Shown: positions 8,823 to 18,242 of the stretch, piece after piece
Layout: each line of letters begins with the position of its first letter
Position numbering within the stretch: the stretch's first letter is position 1
Assembly (NCBI GenBank): GCA_015665265.1
Contig: JADFAM010000008.1
Coordinates: forward strand, 1 to 35,410
Source of the DNA: Flavobacterium sp.
GTDB taxonomy: Bacteria; Bacteroidota; Bacteroidia; Flavobacteriales; Flavobacteriaceae
Reading direction: 5' to 3'
Length of the DNA stretch: 35,410 nt
Notes under the pieces: model-generated
Told to the model about the DNA's origin: nothing
Seen by the model: only the letters and a program-made list of their open reading frames with translations
Database searches by the model: none
Position numbers and translations under genes: made by a program

Positions 8823-11438
8823 ATGAATTTTAACAATTATACCATAAAATCACAGGAAATAATTCAGAAATCACAGTCTTTAGCTCAAGAATTTGGTCAT
8901 AGTCAAATAGAAAATGAACATATATTTAAAGCTATTATACTCATTGATGAAAATGTAATTCCTTTTCTTTTAAAAAAAACGAATATTAACGAAGACCTTG
9001 TTAAAAAAATATTAGATAAAGAATTAGAAAGTTTTGTAAAAGTATCTGGAGCTGAATTATCACTAACTAGAGAAACTATAAAAACATTAAATGAAGCTTC
9101 AATTATTGCGAAAAAAATGTCTGATGAATTTGTTTCTGTTGAACACATAGTTATTGCAATATTTAAATCAAAAAGTAAGATTGCCCAGGTTTTAAAAGAC
9201 CAAGGAATGACTCTAAAAGATTTAAATGCTGCTATTAATGAATTAAGAAAAGGAAAAAAAGTTACTTCTCAAAACGCAGAAGAAACATATAATTCTCTTA
9301 GCAAATATGCTAATAATCTAAATCAAATGGCCTTTGATGGTAAATTAGATCCAGTTATTGGTAGAAACGAAGAGATTAGAAGATTGCTTCAAATACTGTC
9401 CAGAAGAACTAAAAACAATCCTATCTTGGTAGGAGAACCCGGTACAGGAAAAACTGCTATAGCAGAAGGATTAGCTCATAGAATTATTAGAGGTGATGTC
9501 CCAGAGAATTTAAAAGAAAAAAAAATTTATTCCCTAGATATGGGAGCATTAATAGCTGGCGCTAAATTTAAAGGAGAGTTTGAAGAGCGATTAAAAGCTG
9601 TTATTAAAGAAGTTACTACATCTAATGGTGATATAGTATTATTTATTGATGAAATTCATACATTAATAGGTGCAGGTGCAGGACAAGGAGCTCTAGATGC
9701 TGCTAATATATTAAAGCCAGCATTGGCTAGAGGAGAGCTAAGAGCTATTGGAGCTACTACCCTAGATGAATATCAAAAATATTTTGAAAAGGATAAAGCG
9801 CTTGAGAGACGTTTTCAAAAAGTAATGGTTGATGAGCCTGATACTGAAAATGCTATTTCGATTTTAAGAGGAATTAAAGAAAAGTATGAAACACATCATA
9901 AAGTGCGAATTAAAGATGAGGCTATCATCGGTGCAGTAAAATTATCTCAACGTTATATTACCAACAGATTTTTACCAGATAAAGCCATTGATTTAATGGA
10001 TGAAGCTGCTTCAAAACTTAGGATGGAAATTAATTCTAAACCTGAGGAGTTAGATGTATTAGATCGGAAAATAATGCAGTTGGAAATTGAAATTGAGGCT
10101 ATCAAAAGAGAAAATGACAAAGATAAATTAAAGTCTTTAAATGCTGATATTTCTGAGTTTAAAGACAAAAGAAACGAAATCAATGCTAAGTGGCAATCCG
10201 AAAAGTCAGTAGTTGACTCAATTCAAAATTTAAAAACTGAGGTAGAAACATTTAAATTAGAAGCCGAACAAGCAGAAAGAAATGGTGATTATGGAAAAGT
10301 GGCTGAACTTCGCTATGGTAAAATAAAAGAAACACAATTAAAATTAGAAGAACAACAAAGCATTTTTACTAATCAAAAAGGTACTCCTCTAATAAAAGAA
10401 GAGGTAGATTATGATGATATTGCTGAAGTTATAGCTAAATGGACTGGAATACCTATTACAAAAATGATTCAATCTGATCGTGAAAAATTACTTCATTTAG
10501 AGGTTGAACTTCACAAACGAGTTGTAGGACAAGATGAGGCTATTCAGGCTGTTTCAGATGCTGTTAGACGCTCAAAAGCAGGTTTGCAAAACCCAAATAA
10601 ACCAATTGGTTCTTTTTTATTTTTAGGGACTACAGGTGTTGGTAAAACTGAGTTAGCCAAAGCTCTTGCAGAATATTTATTTAACGATGAAAATGCTATG
10701 ACACGAATTGACATGAGTGAATATCAAGAACGGCATTCAGTAAGTAGGCTGGTAGGTGCACCTCCAGGTTATGTTGGTTATGATGAAGGAGGTCAATTAA
10801 CTGAAGCTGTTAGACGTCGTCCTTTCTCTGTTGTTCTTCTTGATGAAATTGAAAAAGCTCATCCAGATACATTTAATACTTTATTGCAAGTTTTAGATGA
10901 AGGAAGATTGACAGACAATAAAGGACGAGTTGCAAATTTTAAAAACACTATTATTATAATGACTTCTAATATGGGAAGCCAATTCATACAAGAAAGATTT
11001 GAAAATATAAAAGAATCTATCGATTCTACAATAGAATTGGCAAAACAAGAGGTAATAGGATTACTAAAACAAACCATGCGCCCTGAATTCATAAATAGAA
11101 TTGATGATATTATATTGTTTACGCCCTTGTCTAAAGACACTATTAAATCTGTAGTAAGTCTTCAATTAGAAAATGTAAAAAAAATGCTACTGAATCAAGA
11201 AATTACATTAGATGCTACATCAGAGGCAATTGATTATTTAACTTCAAAAGGATATCAACCTGAATATGGGGCAAGACCAGTAAAAAGAGTTATTCAGAAA
11301 GAAGTATTAAATCAGTTATCTAAAGAAATTTTAGCTGGAAAAATAAATGCTGATAGTATTATATTATTAGATTGTTTTGATGATAGATTAGTTTTTAGAA
11401 ATCAATTAAATATTTTAGATAATTCAAAAATGAATTAA
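8823..11438 (+). CDS. clpB: ATP-dependent disaggregase chaperone ClpB
   Basis: Hexameric AAA+ chaperone that, with DnaK/DnaJ/GrpE, threads aggregated proteins through its pore after heat stress. At 871 residues it is full length. The Clp N-domain spans about 1-145. NBD1 has Walker A GEPGTGKT (204-211) and Walker [10 protein letters not shown], and carries the ClpB-specific coiled-coil middle domain (about 400-525), which distinguishes it from ClpA/ClpC. NBD2 has Walker A GTTGVGKT (K608), Walker [12 protein letters not shown] and pore loop GYVGYDEGG. There is no ClpP-docking IGF loop. The coding region starts at ATG 8823, against a leader hairpin, and is followed 66 bases later by a secreted phosphatase gene. 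Confidence 0.97.
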   Translation: MNFNNYTIKSQEIIQKSQSLAQEFGHSQIENEHIFKAIILIDENVIPFLLKKTNINEDLVKKILDKELESFVKVSGAELSLTRETIKTLNEASIIAKKMSDEFVSVEHIVIAIFKSKSKIAQVLKDQGMTLKDLNAAINELRKGKKVTSQNAEETYNSLSKYANNLNQMAFDGKLDPVIGRNEEIRRLLQILSRRTKNNPILVGEPGTGKTAIAEGLAHRIIRGDVPENLKEKKIYSLDMGALIAGAKFKGEFEERLKAVIKEVTTSNGDIVLFIDEIHTLIGAGAGQGALDAANILKPALARGELRAIGATTLDEYQKYFEKDKALERRFQKVMVDEPDTENAISILRGIKEKYETHHKVRIKDEAIIGAVKLSQRYITNRFLPDKAIDLMDEAASKLRMEINSKPEELDVLDRKIMQLEIEIEAIKRENDKDKLKSLNADISEFKDKRNEINAKWQSEKSVVDSIQNLKTEVETFKLEAEQAERNGDYGKVAELRYGKIKETQLKLEEQQSIFTNQKGTPLIKEEVDYDDIAEVIAKWTGIPITKMIQSDREKLLHLEVELHKRVVGQDEAIQAVSDAVRRSKAGLQNPNKPIGSFLFLGTTGVGKTELAKALAEYLFNDENAMTRIDMSEYQERHSVSRLVGAPPGYVGYDEGGQLTEAVRRRPFSVVLLDEIEKAHPDTFNTLLQVLDEGRLTDNKGRVANFKNTIIIMTSNMGSQFIQERFENIKESIDSTIELAKQEVIGLLKQTMRPEFINRIDDIILFTPLSKDTIKSVVSLQLENVKKMLLNQEITLDATSEAIDYLTSKGYQPEYGARPVKRVIQKEVLNQLSKEILAGKINADSIILLDCFDDRLVFRNQLNILDNSKMN

Positions 11439-11504
11439 GTAATATAGCTTTATATAAATAAATTTATTTTTTAGTTATATTCGTTCAGGTAAATATTAAA
11501 TCAC

Positions 11505-11999
11505 ATGAAAAAAATACATCTAATTTATATATTCATTTTTACTTCTTTACTTTCAAATGCTCAAGAGGTTACCACTTATTATTTTATAAGGCATGCAGAA
11601 AAATTAAGAGTTGACAAAACTGACAGAAATCCAAATTTAAATTCAAAGGGACTTAAAAGAGCAGAAGCATGGAAAGAGGTTTTCTCTAACATTTCTTTTG
11701 ACGCCATATATTCTACAGATTATACTAGAACTAGGTTAACAGCTAAACCAACAGCAGATAGCAAAAACTTACCTATTTTAATATATAATCCAAGAAATAT
11801 GTATTCAAAAACCTTTCAAAATCAAACAAAAGGTAAAACTATTTTAGTAGTTGGGCACAGTAATACCACAAATGTTTTTGCGAATAAAGTAGTAGGTTTT
11901 GAAAAGTACCAAGAAATTAAAGACAATAATAATTCGAATTTATATATAGTTACTCTTACTGATAAAAAAGCAAGTTCAGTTCTTTTGAAAATAGATTAG
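11505..11999 (+). CDS. Secreted histidine phosphatase superfamily protein
   Basis: Phosphoglycerate-mutase-like (branch 1/SixA-like) phosphatase domain behind a signal peptide (MKKIHLIYIFIFTSLLSNAQ, cleavage probably after NA), so it is expected in the periplasm or beyond. The phospho-accepting motif is RHAEK with R29 and H30; the second catalytic histidine is H118 in VVGHSN, and TRTRLTA near 74-80 provides the phosphate-binding arginine. It is short (164 residues) with no lid insertion, suggesting a small phosphoester substrate that cannot be named. Its 3' end overlaps the convergent sulfotransferase-like gene by four bases. Confidence 0.85.
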   Translation: MKKIHLIYIFIFTSLLSNAQEVTTYYFIRHAEKLRVDKTDRNPNLNSKGLKRAEAWKEVFSNISFDAIYSTDYTRTRLTAKPTADSKNLPILIYNPRNMYSKTFQNQTKGKTILVVGHSNTTNVFANKVVGFEKYQEIKDNNNSNLYIVTLTDKKASSVLLKID

Positions 12000-13636
12000 T
12001 ATAGCAAAATTTTCTTTAAAATTATTCCAATTTCTGTTTTAATCTTTAATATATAAACCCCACTATTAACACCAGATACATCTATCTTTCTGTTATTGAC
12101 TTTTATGTAATTTAACCTCTTTCCAAGAACATCATAAATTTCTACTTCTAAAATAGTTAAACTGGTATTGATATTTATTAAATCTATGACTGGGTTTGGA
12201 TAAATTGTGATGTTATTATTCAATAAATTATCAGTGGATAATGATAAACAAGTATTCAAATTAAAATTTGATTCAATTGGATCACCAGGTGTAACATCTT
12301 TATCTGTAAATCCCTCATAATCTGTTGAATATTTTATCCCCCTAAAAGTCGAATTTCCAGACTCTAAGACATCTCCTTGTGATGAAATTTCACCAGTTGT
12401 ATTATTCATTGGAATTATGTAATTCCAAACAATATCATTTGTAGCGGTTATTTCAAATAATCTGCCGGAATTACCATCACAAATTAAAAGGTTTTCATTA
12501 GGTAATCTAATAGCGCCACTTAATATTCCAGAAGTAAAATTATTGTCTTCATTGGATGAATATGTAAATTCTGCAGCCTCAGGACCATAGGAAGAGTCTG
12601 GCTCATATGTATAAATACCGGGAGATGTTGTTGGTGCAGAAAATATCATAACTTCAGAAAATGCTGGTTCCCTATCGGTACCATTATTGAATAGAATGAT
12701 TTTTCCTTCATCCTTTAAACCTGGTTTTATTATATGTGGAAAATGCTGCCCAAATAAAGTCCTATTATCTTCATTCCCTTGTCTGTATGCTACAGGATTG
12801 CCCCATCTATATAAAAAGTCACCACCTTTACCATACGTTCCTCCTGTATCTCCTGATGCCTCCTCTGTGGTAGTAGAATGATCTATAATAAATAATTCGC
12901 TTAGATTTCTAGAACTAATAACAATTTGATCTAGAGTTTCATCATATTGAATAGAGTTTACATGTAACCAATTTTCTGCTGGAATTCTATCGTTTAAAAA
13001 ATTAATATCTAATTTTTCTGGATGCTCTTCTATAACTCCATAATTATTCTTTGTGTCATCATAATCTTGAATTAAGTGATCATTAAAATTCCATTCCCAT
13101 TCAATACTATAATCGTTTGTCCCTATGGGCTTTATCTCCAATATTTGTTCATTATAAAGAATTCCTGCTCCACTAACTAGATTTGGATCTCTTCCTGCTA
13201 GAATAGTTTCTTCATTAGACATGACTGTTGCAGCTAGTACCAATATATTACCGTTAGGCATGGGGTAAATATCATGATGTAGTCTGTAATCATCACTACT
13301 GTAAACAAATTCCCATACTAAATTTCCATCCCAGTCAAACATTTCAACAATTCCTCCTACTCCACCAAAAGTAATAGTACTAGTATCTTTTCTCCCTGCC
13401 CTAATTAAATTTCCATTTGGTAAAATGTAAACAGAATGACCAGGTAAATAGTCACTAGACCATTGATTGATTACTTGACCACAGTTGTTAATTAGAAAAG
13501 TATTTTTATAAGATGAAAACAAGGTATAACCATCATAAGCTTCCTCAGTCAAAGATATAGTTCCCAATGTATTTACCTGACTAAGCAACGTTAAATTTGA
13601 AAAAATTAAAAGTATATAAATTAATTTTTTTTTCAT
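11996..13636 (-). CDS. Arylsulfotransferase (ASST)-family secreted protein with T9SS sorting domain
   Basis: Begins with a signal peptide (MKKKLIYILLIFSNLTLLSQ) and continues as a beta-propeller of the arylsulfate sulfotransferase type. Repeats of the form PNGN-L/I-L/I (ILPNGNLIRAGR, YPMPNGNILVLA, LPNENLLICDG) with W-E-F and H-D motifs (RLHHDIY, H120/H121) are typical of the family, which transfers sulfate between phenolic compounds. The last 75 or so residues, from IYPNPV near 478 to KKILLY, are a type A T9SS C-terminal domain. The protein is therefore predicted to cross the outer membrane and be released or anchored there, unlike the periplasmic enterobacterial enzymes. A lipoprotein gene lies 11 bases upstream on the same strand, suggesting an operon. 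Confidence 0.85.
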   Translation of the reverse strand: MKKKLIYILLIFSNLTLLSQVNTLGTISLTEEAYDGYTLFSSYKNTFLINNCGQVINQWSSDYLPGHSVYILPNGNLIRAGRKDTSTITFGGVGGIVEMFDWDGNLVWEFVYSSDDYRLHHDIYPMPNGNILVLAATVMSNEETILAGRDPNLVSGAGILYNEQILEIKPIGTNDYSIEWEWNFNDHLIQDYDDTKNNYGVIEEHPEKLDINFLNDRIPAENWLHVNSIQYDETLDQIVISSRNLSELFIIDHSTTTEEASGDTGGTYGKGGDFLYRWGNPVAYRQGNEDNRTLFGQHFPHIIKPGLKDEGKIILFNNGTDREPAFSEVMIFSAPTTSPGIYTYEPDSSYGPEAAEFTYSSNEDNNFTSGILSGAIRLPNENLLICDGNSGRLFEITATNDIVWNYIIPMNNTTGEISSQGDVLESGNSTFRGIKYSTDYEGFTDKDVTPGDPIESNFNLNTCLSLSTDNLLNNNITIYPNPVIDLININTSLTILEVEIYDVLGKRLNYIKVNNRKIDVSGVNSGVYILKIKTEIGIILKKILLY

Positions 13637-13647
13637 CCTACTAGTAG

Positions 13648-14427
13648 TTAGTTATTAAGTAACAAATATATATTTTCAATTTCAATTTCAGATATTTTTT
13701 CTAGTTCATTATTTATATATTTAATATCTAACATTTCAATTTTAGTGGATTTTATAGGTTTGAAATTATTGTAATCAAAAAAACACACTCCATTAATTAC
13801 ATGTTCTTTTTTAACTTCTCTGAAACGAACTCCACCCCCATTCACCATAAATTTATATGCTAGATAATCAATTTTAAAGTCTGTTTTAGATATCCAATAA
13901 ACGAAGACATCTTCATGGTCTATTCCTCCATTTTCTTTAGAAAAAGAGATTTCAATTTTATAATATTCTTTTCCATTAATTTTAACTTCATTAAGTAACT
14001 TCTTTTGAACAGCTTGATCATTTAAAGAATAGGGTAACGTAGAGAAATAATGAACTGAATTAACAGATTCAATATACTTAGATTCCATAGAGTCTGTAAC
14101 AGTAATTAATTTTGAATTTAATAACCTCCTAAAACCACTGTTTGATAGTTGATCTTCTATTTGTAAATTATTTCTTTTAGACCTTCTACTAAAAATATAA
14201 TCTCCAGAATTTCTAATAGCTGTATAATGATCTTTTCTAAAATCAAATGAAAGTGAAGAGTTAGCTAGCTTATCGACTCCTGACGATATAATAGATTTAT
14301 CTATAATTTGTTGAGCTGTAAGTGGTTTTATTTTTGAATTACACGAAATAATTAACACGCACATTAGAAAAATATGAATTAAATATTTAAAAAAATGATC
14401 ATTACTATATGTTATTTGAAAACTCAT
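13648..14427 (-). CDS. Lipoprotein, DUF6503-like
   Basis: 259-residue lipoprotein with a hydrophobic N-terminus ending in lipobox LIISC and a polar mature start (NSKIKPLTAQQIIDKSI). The body matches what I recall of the flavobacterial DUF6503 family: an IDKSI...SFDFRKDHYTA opening, a FVYWISKTDFKIDYLAYKF strand pair and GGGVRFREVKKEHVINGV toward the end. The overall pattern is like LolA/LppX-type sheets that bind lipid. Function is unknown; the family name is from memory and could be wrong. It precedes the ASST-family gene by 11 bases, and both products are exported. Start ATG 14427 is 84 bases from divergent smpB. Confidence 0.7.
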   Translation of the reverse strand: MSFQITYSNDHFFKYLIHIFLMCVLIISCNSKIKPLTAQQIIDKSIISSGVDKLANSSLSFDFRKDHYTAIRNSGDYIFSRRSKRNNLQIEDQLSNSGFRRLLNSKLITVTDSMESKYIESVNSVHYFSTLPYSLNDQAVQKKLLNEVKINGKEYYKIEISFSKENGGIDHEDVFVYWISKTDFKIDYLAYKFMVNGGGVRFREVKKEHVINGVCFFDYNNFKPIKSTKIEMLDIKYINNELEKISEIEIENIYLLLNN

Positions 14428-14460
14428 TGATTAACTATGTTTAAGAGTGCCCTAAAAACG

Positions 14461-14468
14461 TATCTTTG
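14461..14468 (+). promoter_or_regulatory. Candidate -7 box for smpB
   Basis: TATCTTTG matches TAnnTTTG. Predicted transcription start near 14475 gives a leader of about 37 bases to the ATG at 14512. Confidence 0.5.
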
Positions 14469-14511
14469 TTTAGGATTTATAAAGTAATATTCAAAAGTAA
14501 GATAAATCTTA

Positions 14512-14973
14512 ATGGGAGTTCAAAAAAACATTAACATACAAAATAAAAAAGCTCGTTTTGAGTTTGAAATTCTAAACAAATTTATTGCTGGAATTCAATT
14601 GACTGGTACTGAGATTAAATCTATAAGACTTAGTAAAGCCAGAATTACTGAAAGTTTTTGTGAGTTTAATGAGCGTGGAGAATTGTTTGTTGTTAATATG
14701 TTCATCGAAGAATACATGTATGGTCACCATTACAATCACAAGCCAACAAGTGAAAGAAGATTACTCCTTAATAAAAGGGAATTAAAAAGTTTAAAAAAAG
14801 AGATAGACACAAAGGGGAATACTATAGTACCTCTAAAATTATTTATCAATGATAATGGTTGGGCTAAACTTGAAATAGCCCTAGCTAAAGGAAAGAAAAT
14901 TCATGACAAAAGAGAAACCATTAAAGACAGAGATAATAAAAGGGATTTGGCTAGGATAAAAAAAGACTTTTAA
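14512..14973 (+). CDS. smpB: SsrA-binding protein SmpB
   Basis: Binds tmRNA (SsrA) and delivers it to stalled ribosomes for trans-translation. At 153 residues it has normal length. It carries the OB-fold hallmarks NKKARFEFEI near 10-20, GIQLTGTEIKSIR near 27-39, FVVNMFIEEY and HKPTSERRLLLNKRE. The basic C-terminal tail (KGKKIHDKRETIKDRDNKRD) is the part that mimics the anticodon stem in the decoding centre. tmRNA itself is not in this window. maf follows after 64 bases on the same strand. Confidence 0.96.
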   Translation: MGVQKNINIQNKKARFEFEILNKFIAGIQLTGTEIKSIRLSKARITESFCEFNERGELFVVNMFIEEYMYGHHYNHKPTSERRLLLNKRELKSLKKEIDTKGNTIVPLKLFINDNGWAKLEIALAKGKKIHDKRETIKDRDNKRDLARIKKDF

Positions 14974-15037
14974 GTTTTCTTATGAAAATTATCATATTAG
15001 TAGGTGTTTTATAAATGACTATTTTTAAGTTTAAATA

Positions 15038-15622
15038 ATGTTAAGAAAAAAATTATCTAAATTCAATATTATTTTAGCCTCTGGCTCTCCAAGAAGACAA
15101 CGCTTTTTAAAGGAATTGGACATTCCTTTTACTATAGAAATTAAAGAAGTTAACGAAATTTACCCAAAACATTTAAAAGCAGAAGAAATAACAGATTATT
15201 TAGCAGATTTAAAATCTAAGTCTTTTGATAATTTAAAGTCTAATGATTTGTTAATTACATCTGATACAATAGTTTGGTTTGAGAAAACAGCCCTTGGAAA
15301 ACCAAAAAGTAAAAAAGATGCATTTTTAATGCTCAAAAAAATGTCAGGAAAACAACATTATGTTTATACATCCATTAGCATAAAAAGTTGTTTTTTTCAA
15401 AAAATATTTAATGATGTAACAGTTGTTGAATTTGAAAAATTCACAGATGAGGAAATCAACTATTATTTAGAAAAATTTTTTCCTTATGATAAAGCAGGTA
15501 GTTATGGCATACAAGATTGGATTGGATTAGTTGGTGTAAAAAAAATAACTGGAAGCTATTTTAATGTAATGGGTTTACCTGTTCATAAATTGTATAAAGA
15601 ATTGCTGAATATTACTCAATAA
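15038..15622 (+). CDS. maf: Maf-family nucleoside triphosphate pyrophosphatase
   Basis: Cytoplasmic house-cleaning enzyme that hydrolyses dTTP/UTP and modified nucleotides to monophosphates. Signature SGSPRR is at residues 15-20 in ILASGSPRRQ, the catalytic aspartate is D76 in ITSDTIVW, and ALGKP and YTSISIK follow as in the family. The later DKAGSYGIQ and GSYFNVMGLPV stretches are also standard. Length (194) is normal. The gene lies between smpB and the transketolase subunit, all on one strand. Confidence 0.94.
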   Translation: MLRKKLSKFNIILASGSPRRQRFLKELDIPFTIEIKEVNEIYPKHLKAEEITDYLADLKSKSFDNLKSNDLLITSDTIVWFEKTALGKPKSKKDAFLMLKKMSGKQHYVYTSISIKSCFFQKIFNDVTVVEFEKFTDEEINYYLEKFFPYDKAGSYGIQDWIGLVGVKKITGSYFNVMGLPVHKLYKELLNITQ

Positions 15623-15671
15623 GGTTTAATTAATAACTTATTTTTACCATAAATAACAACACTATATAAAG

Positions 15672-16625
15672 ATGAAAAAATATACATATACTGAAATGAA
15701 AGATACCAGATCTGGTTTTGGTGATGGTTTAACTGAGTTAGGAAAAACTAATCCTAATGTAGTTGCTCTATGTGCAGATTTAATTGGTTCATTAAAAATG
15801 AATGATTTTAAAGAAAATCATCCAGATCGTTTTTTCCAGGTTGGTATAGCTGAAGCAAATATGATGGGTATAGCAGCGGGTTTAACCATTGGAGGGAAGA
15901 TTCCGTTTACTGGAACTTTTGCTAATTTTTCTACTGGACGTGTATATGACCAGATTAGGCAATCTATTGCCTACTCAGATAAGAATGTGAAAATATGTGC
16001 ATCACATGCTGGATTAACTTTAGGGGAAGATGGAGCTACACACCAGATATTAGAAGATATTGGACTAATGAAAATGTTGCCTGGAATGACAGTAATTAAT
16101 ACTTGTGACTACAACCAAACAAAAGCAGCAACTATTGCGATTGCTGATCACGAAGGTCCGGTTTATCTTAGATTTGGTCGTCCTAAAGTACCTGTATTTA
16201 TGTCAACAGATCAACCTTTTGAAATCGGTAAAGCTATTGTATTAAATGAAGGTACAGATGTGACTATTGTAGCTACGGGTCATTTAGTTTGGGAATCTCT
16301 ACAAGCTGCTGAAAAATTAGAATCCGAGGGAATAAGTGTTGAAGTCATTAATATTCACACTATAAAACCTTTAGATGAAGAATCAATTTTAAAATCGGTT
16401 TCTAAAACTGGTTGTATAGTTACAGCAGAAGAACATAATAAATTTGGTGGATTAGGAGAAAGTGTAGCAAGATGCTTGGCAGAAAACAATCCAATTCCTC
16501 AAGAATTTGTAGCCGTTAATGATACTTTTGGAGAGTCTGCAACACCTAGTCAATTAATGGAAAAATACAATATAAACGATGAAGCTGTCGTTAAAGCAGT
16601 AATGAAAGTACTTAAAAGAAAATAA
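15672..16625 (+). CDS. Transketolase, C-terminal subunit (split enzyme)
   Basis: 317-residue half of a split transketolase, with the pyrimidine-binding (PYR) domain (about 8-180) and the C-terminal transketolase domain (about 190-310). The glutamate that activates thiamine diphosphate is E61 in QVGIAEANMMG, and SHAGLTLGEDGATHQ near 110-125 is the family active-site segment. The partner subunit carrying the pyrophosphate-binding domain is needed for activity and commonly lies directly upstream in relatives, but here the upstream gene is maf and no such partner is in the window. The enzyme moves two-carbon units in the pentose phosphate pathway. The next gene starts 2 bases after the stop. Confidence 0.93.
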   Translation: MKKYTYTEMKDTRSGFGDGLTELGKTNPNVVALCADLIGSLKMNDFKENHPDRFFQVGIAEANMMGIAAGLTIGGKIPFTGTFANFSTGRVYDQIRQSIAYSDKNVKICASHAGLTLGEDGATHQILEDIGLMKMLPGMTVINTCDYNQTKAATIAIADHEGPVYLRFGRPKVPVFMSTDQPFEIGKAIVLNEGTDVTIVATGHLVWESLQAAEKLESEGISVEVINIHTIKPLDEESILKSVSKTGCIVTAEEHNKFGGLGESVARCLAENNPIPQEFVAVNDTFGESATPSQLMEKYNINDEAVVKAVMKVLKRK

Positions 16626-16627
16626 AA

Positions 16628-17257
16628 ATGAAAAAGATAGTATTAGTTTGCCTCCTATTAACAGGAATAAATCATCATTCAAACGCACAACTTCATTATG
16701 GAATAAAATCTGGTATTAATTATAATTCTGATTCTTTTGAGGATGCCTCTGATGATGTATTAGACGGTGCAAAGACAAAAACAGGTTTTCATACAGGAAT
16801 TTGGTTTAGAGCTAAACTTCCTGCCATTGGATTTTATTTAAGACCAGAGATAGTTTATACAGAATTAAAGAATAGCTTGAATTATGATAGCCCTTTTGCC
16901 CCACCTAAAGAGATAGATTTTAAATTCAGAAAAATTGATGTTCCAGTTTTAATTGGTAAGAAAATTTTAGGTATTGGAAATGTATTTGCCGGACCTTCAT
17001 TTCAATATATATTGGCCTCAGATTTCGATTTAAATGATTTGAGTGAAGTTTCTACTGAAAATTTTTCTCTTGGTATTCAAATTGGTGGAGGTATAGAATT
17101 AGGACGTTTAGGTATAGATGTTAGATGGGAAAGAGCGTTGTCTAAAACAGAAACGGTGTTTGTAGATAATTCAATTAATAATAATTTTAGTTTTGACAAA
17201 AGAGTCAATCAAATAATATTCGGTATATCCTATAAATTGAATAAAATTAAAAAATAA
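16628..17257 (+). CDS. Outer-membrane beta-barrel protein (PorT-like family)
   Basis: 209 residues with a signal peptide (MKKIVLVCLLLTGINHHSNAQ) followed by LHYGIKSGINYNSD, the usual opening of PorT/'outer membrane beta-barrel' proteins of Bacteroidota. Alternating strands with aromatic girdles (GFYLRPEIVYTE, GIGNVFAGPSFQYIL, GIDVRWERALS) and a final strand IIFGISYKL indicate a small barrel of about eight strands. Function is unknown; it is not clearly the PorT of the T9SS. It starts 2 bases after the transketolase stop, so they form one transcript, ended by the hairpin at 17281. Confidence 0.8.
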   Translation: MKKIVLVCLLLTGINHHSNAQLHYGIKSGINYNSDSFEDASDDVLDGAKTKTGFHTGIWFRAKLPAIGFYLRPEIVYTELKNSLNYDSPFAPPKEIDFKFRKIDVPVLIGKKILGIGNVFAGPSFQYILASDFDLNDLSEVSTENFSLGIQIGGGIELGRLGIDVRWERALSKTETVFVDNSINNNFSFDKRVNQIIFGISYKLNKIKK

Positions 17258-17280
17258 AATTATTATAAATTTCAACAATA

Positions 17281-17308
17281 AAAAAGCTCTTGTAAACAAG
17301 AGCTTTTT
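17281..17308. terminator. Strong bidirectional rho-independent terminator
   Basis: AAAAAGCTCTTG (17281-17292) and CAAGAGCTTTTT (17297-17308) are perfect complements around a 4-base TAAA loop, with A and T runs on both sides. It serves the barrel gene on the plus strand and the FKBP lipoprotein gene on the minus strand. Confidence 0.92.
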
Positions 17309-17331
17309 TAATTTTAAATCAGTTAAGTTAA

Positions 17332-18207
17332 TTACTTTATATCTGGATTTAGATAATCAGGTAAAGTAGGATTGTTTGGATCATTGAAATCGTTGGTAGG
17401 ATCCCCATCAGCACCACCTTCATCTTTGGTTAAAACACCATCATTATCATCATCAGGGTCTAAGAAATTTGGTGAGTTATCGCCGTCAGTATTGTCATTT
17501 CTAGGATCACCATCACCATCTAAATCTTCCAGCATACCAGGTATTGAATCCCCGTCATAATCTGTATTTTCCGCTAAATCATATAGTTCTATGTAAAAAA
17601 GTAAACTTGAGCTAGAGGGTATACCAGGAGTAACAAATTTGCTGTAAGCCAATCCTGAGGGTATGAATAATACTCCTCTTCCTCCATTTATATATGTTAT
17701 AGGACCATTATTGGTTATATTTTCTCCACCCTTAAAATAACCAAAGCCAAGAGACCAACCTCTAATCACAGAATGTAAAGTAAACCATACTGGTTGAATT
17801 GTTCTTTCGTCGAAATCAATTAATTCTGTAGTAGAATTAAAATATTGGCCTTTGTATTTAACTAACACAGAATCAACTACAGTGGGATGACCTTTCACAG
17901 GGTTTGGACTTCCCTCGTCTTTAACAAAAATGTATAATTTGTAATCTACATCTAACTCCGTAACATCTTGCGTTATCAGCCTAGAGTCGTTTATAAGTGG
18001 TGTTGCTCCTGTTACTAATGGACGAACCGAGTCTATGGCATCATTGTAATAATGTTTTCCTAAAAAATCAACTAGAGAGTCGTTATCTATTATCGCTTGT
18101 CCAGCATAATCAAAATTATCAACAGGTGCTCCAAAATTGTCATCGTCACAGGCATAACCAATAAATAATAATGACAAACATAAAATTAAAAACTTTCTAT
18201 CAAACAT
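17332..18207 (-). CDS. FKBP-type peptidyl-prolyl isomerase lipoprotein with Asp-rich (TSP3-like) tail
   Basis: Lipoprotein (lipobox IGYAC, C20) of 291 residues. An FKBP fold spans about 105-215: DSVLVKYKGQYFN, then VIRGWSLGF with the conserved pocket tryptophan, GGRGVLFIPSGLAYS, and SLLFYIELYDL as last strand. This is followed by an acidic tail of calcium-binding thrombospondin type 3-like repeats (DYDGDSIPG, DLDGDGDPRND, DPDDDNDGVLTKDEGG). Expected on the outer membrane, where it would help fold exported proteins; flavobacterial gliding protein GldI is also an FKBP lipoprotein, but this tail is different. The gene shares the terminator at 17281 and is divergent from the S4-domain gene. Confidence 0.83.
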   Translation of the reverse strand: MFDRKFLILCLSLLFIGYACDDDNFGAPVDNFDYAGQAIIDNDSLVDFLGKHYYNDAIDSVRPLVTGATPLINDSRLITQDVTELDVDYKLYIFVKDEGSPNPVKGHPTVVDSVLVKYKGQYFNSTTELIDFDERTIQPVWFTLHSVIRGWSLGFGYFKGGENITNNGPITYINGGRGVLFIPSGLAYSKFVTPGIPSSSSLLFYIELYDLAENTDYDGDSIPGMLEDLDGDGDPRNDNTDGDNSPNFLDPDDDNDGVLTKDEGGADGDPTNDFNDPNNPTLPDYLNPDIK

Positions 18208-18242
18208 TTATACTATTTTAGTGGTGCAATTTACCATTTTTA

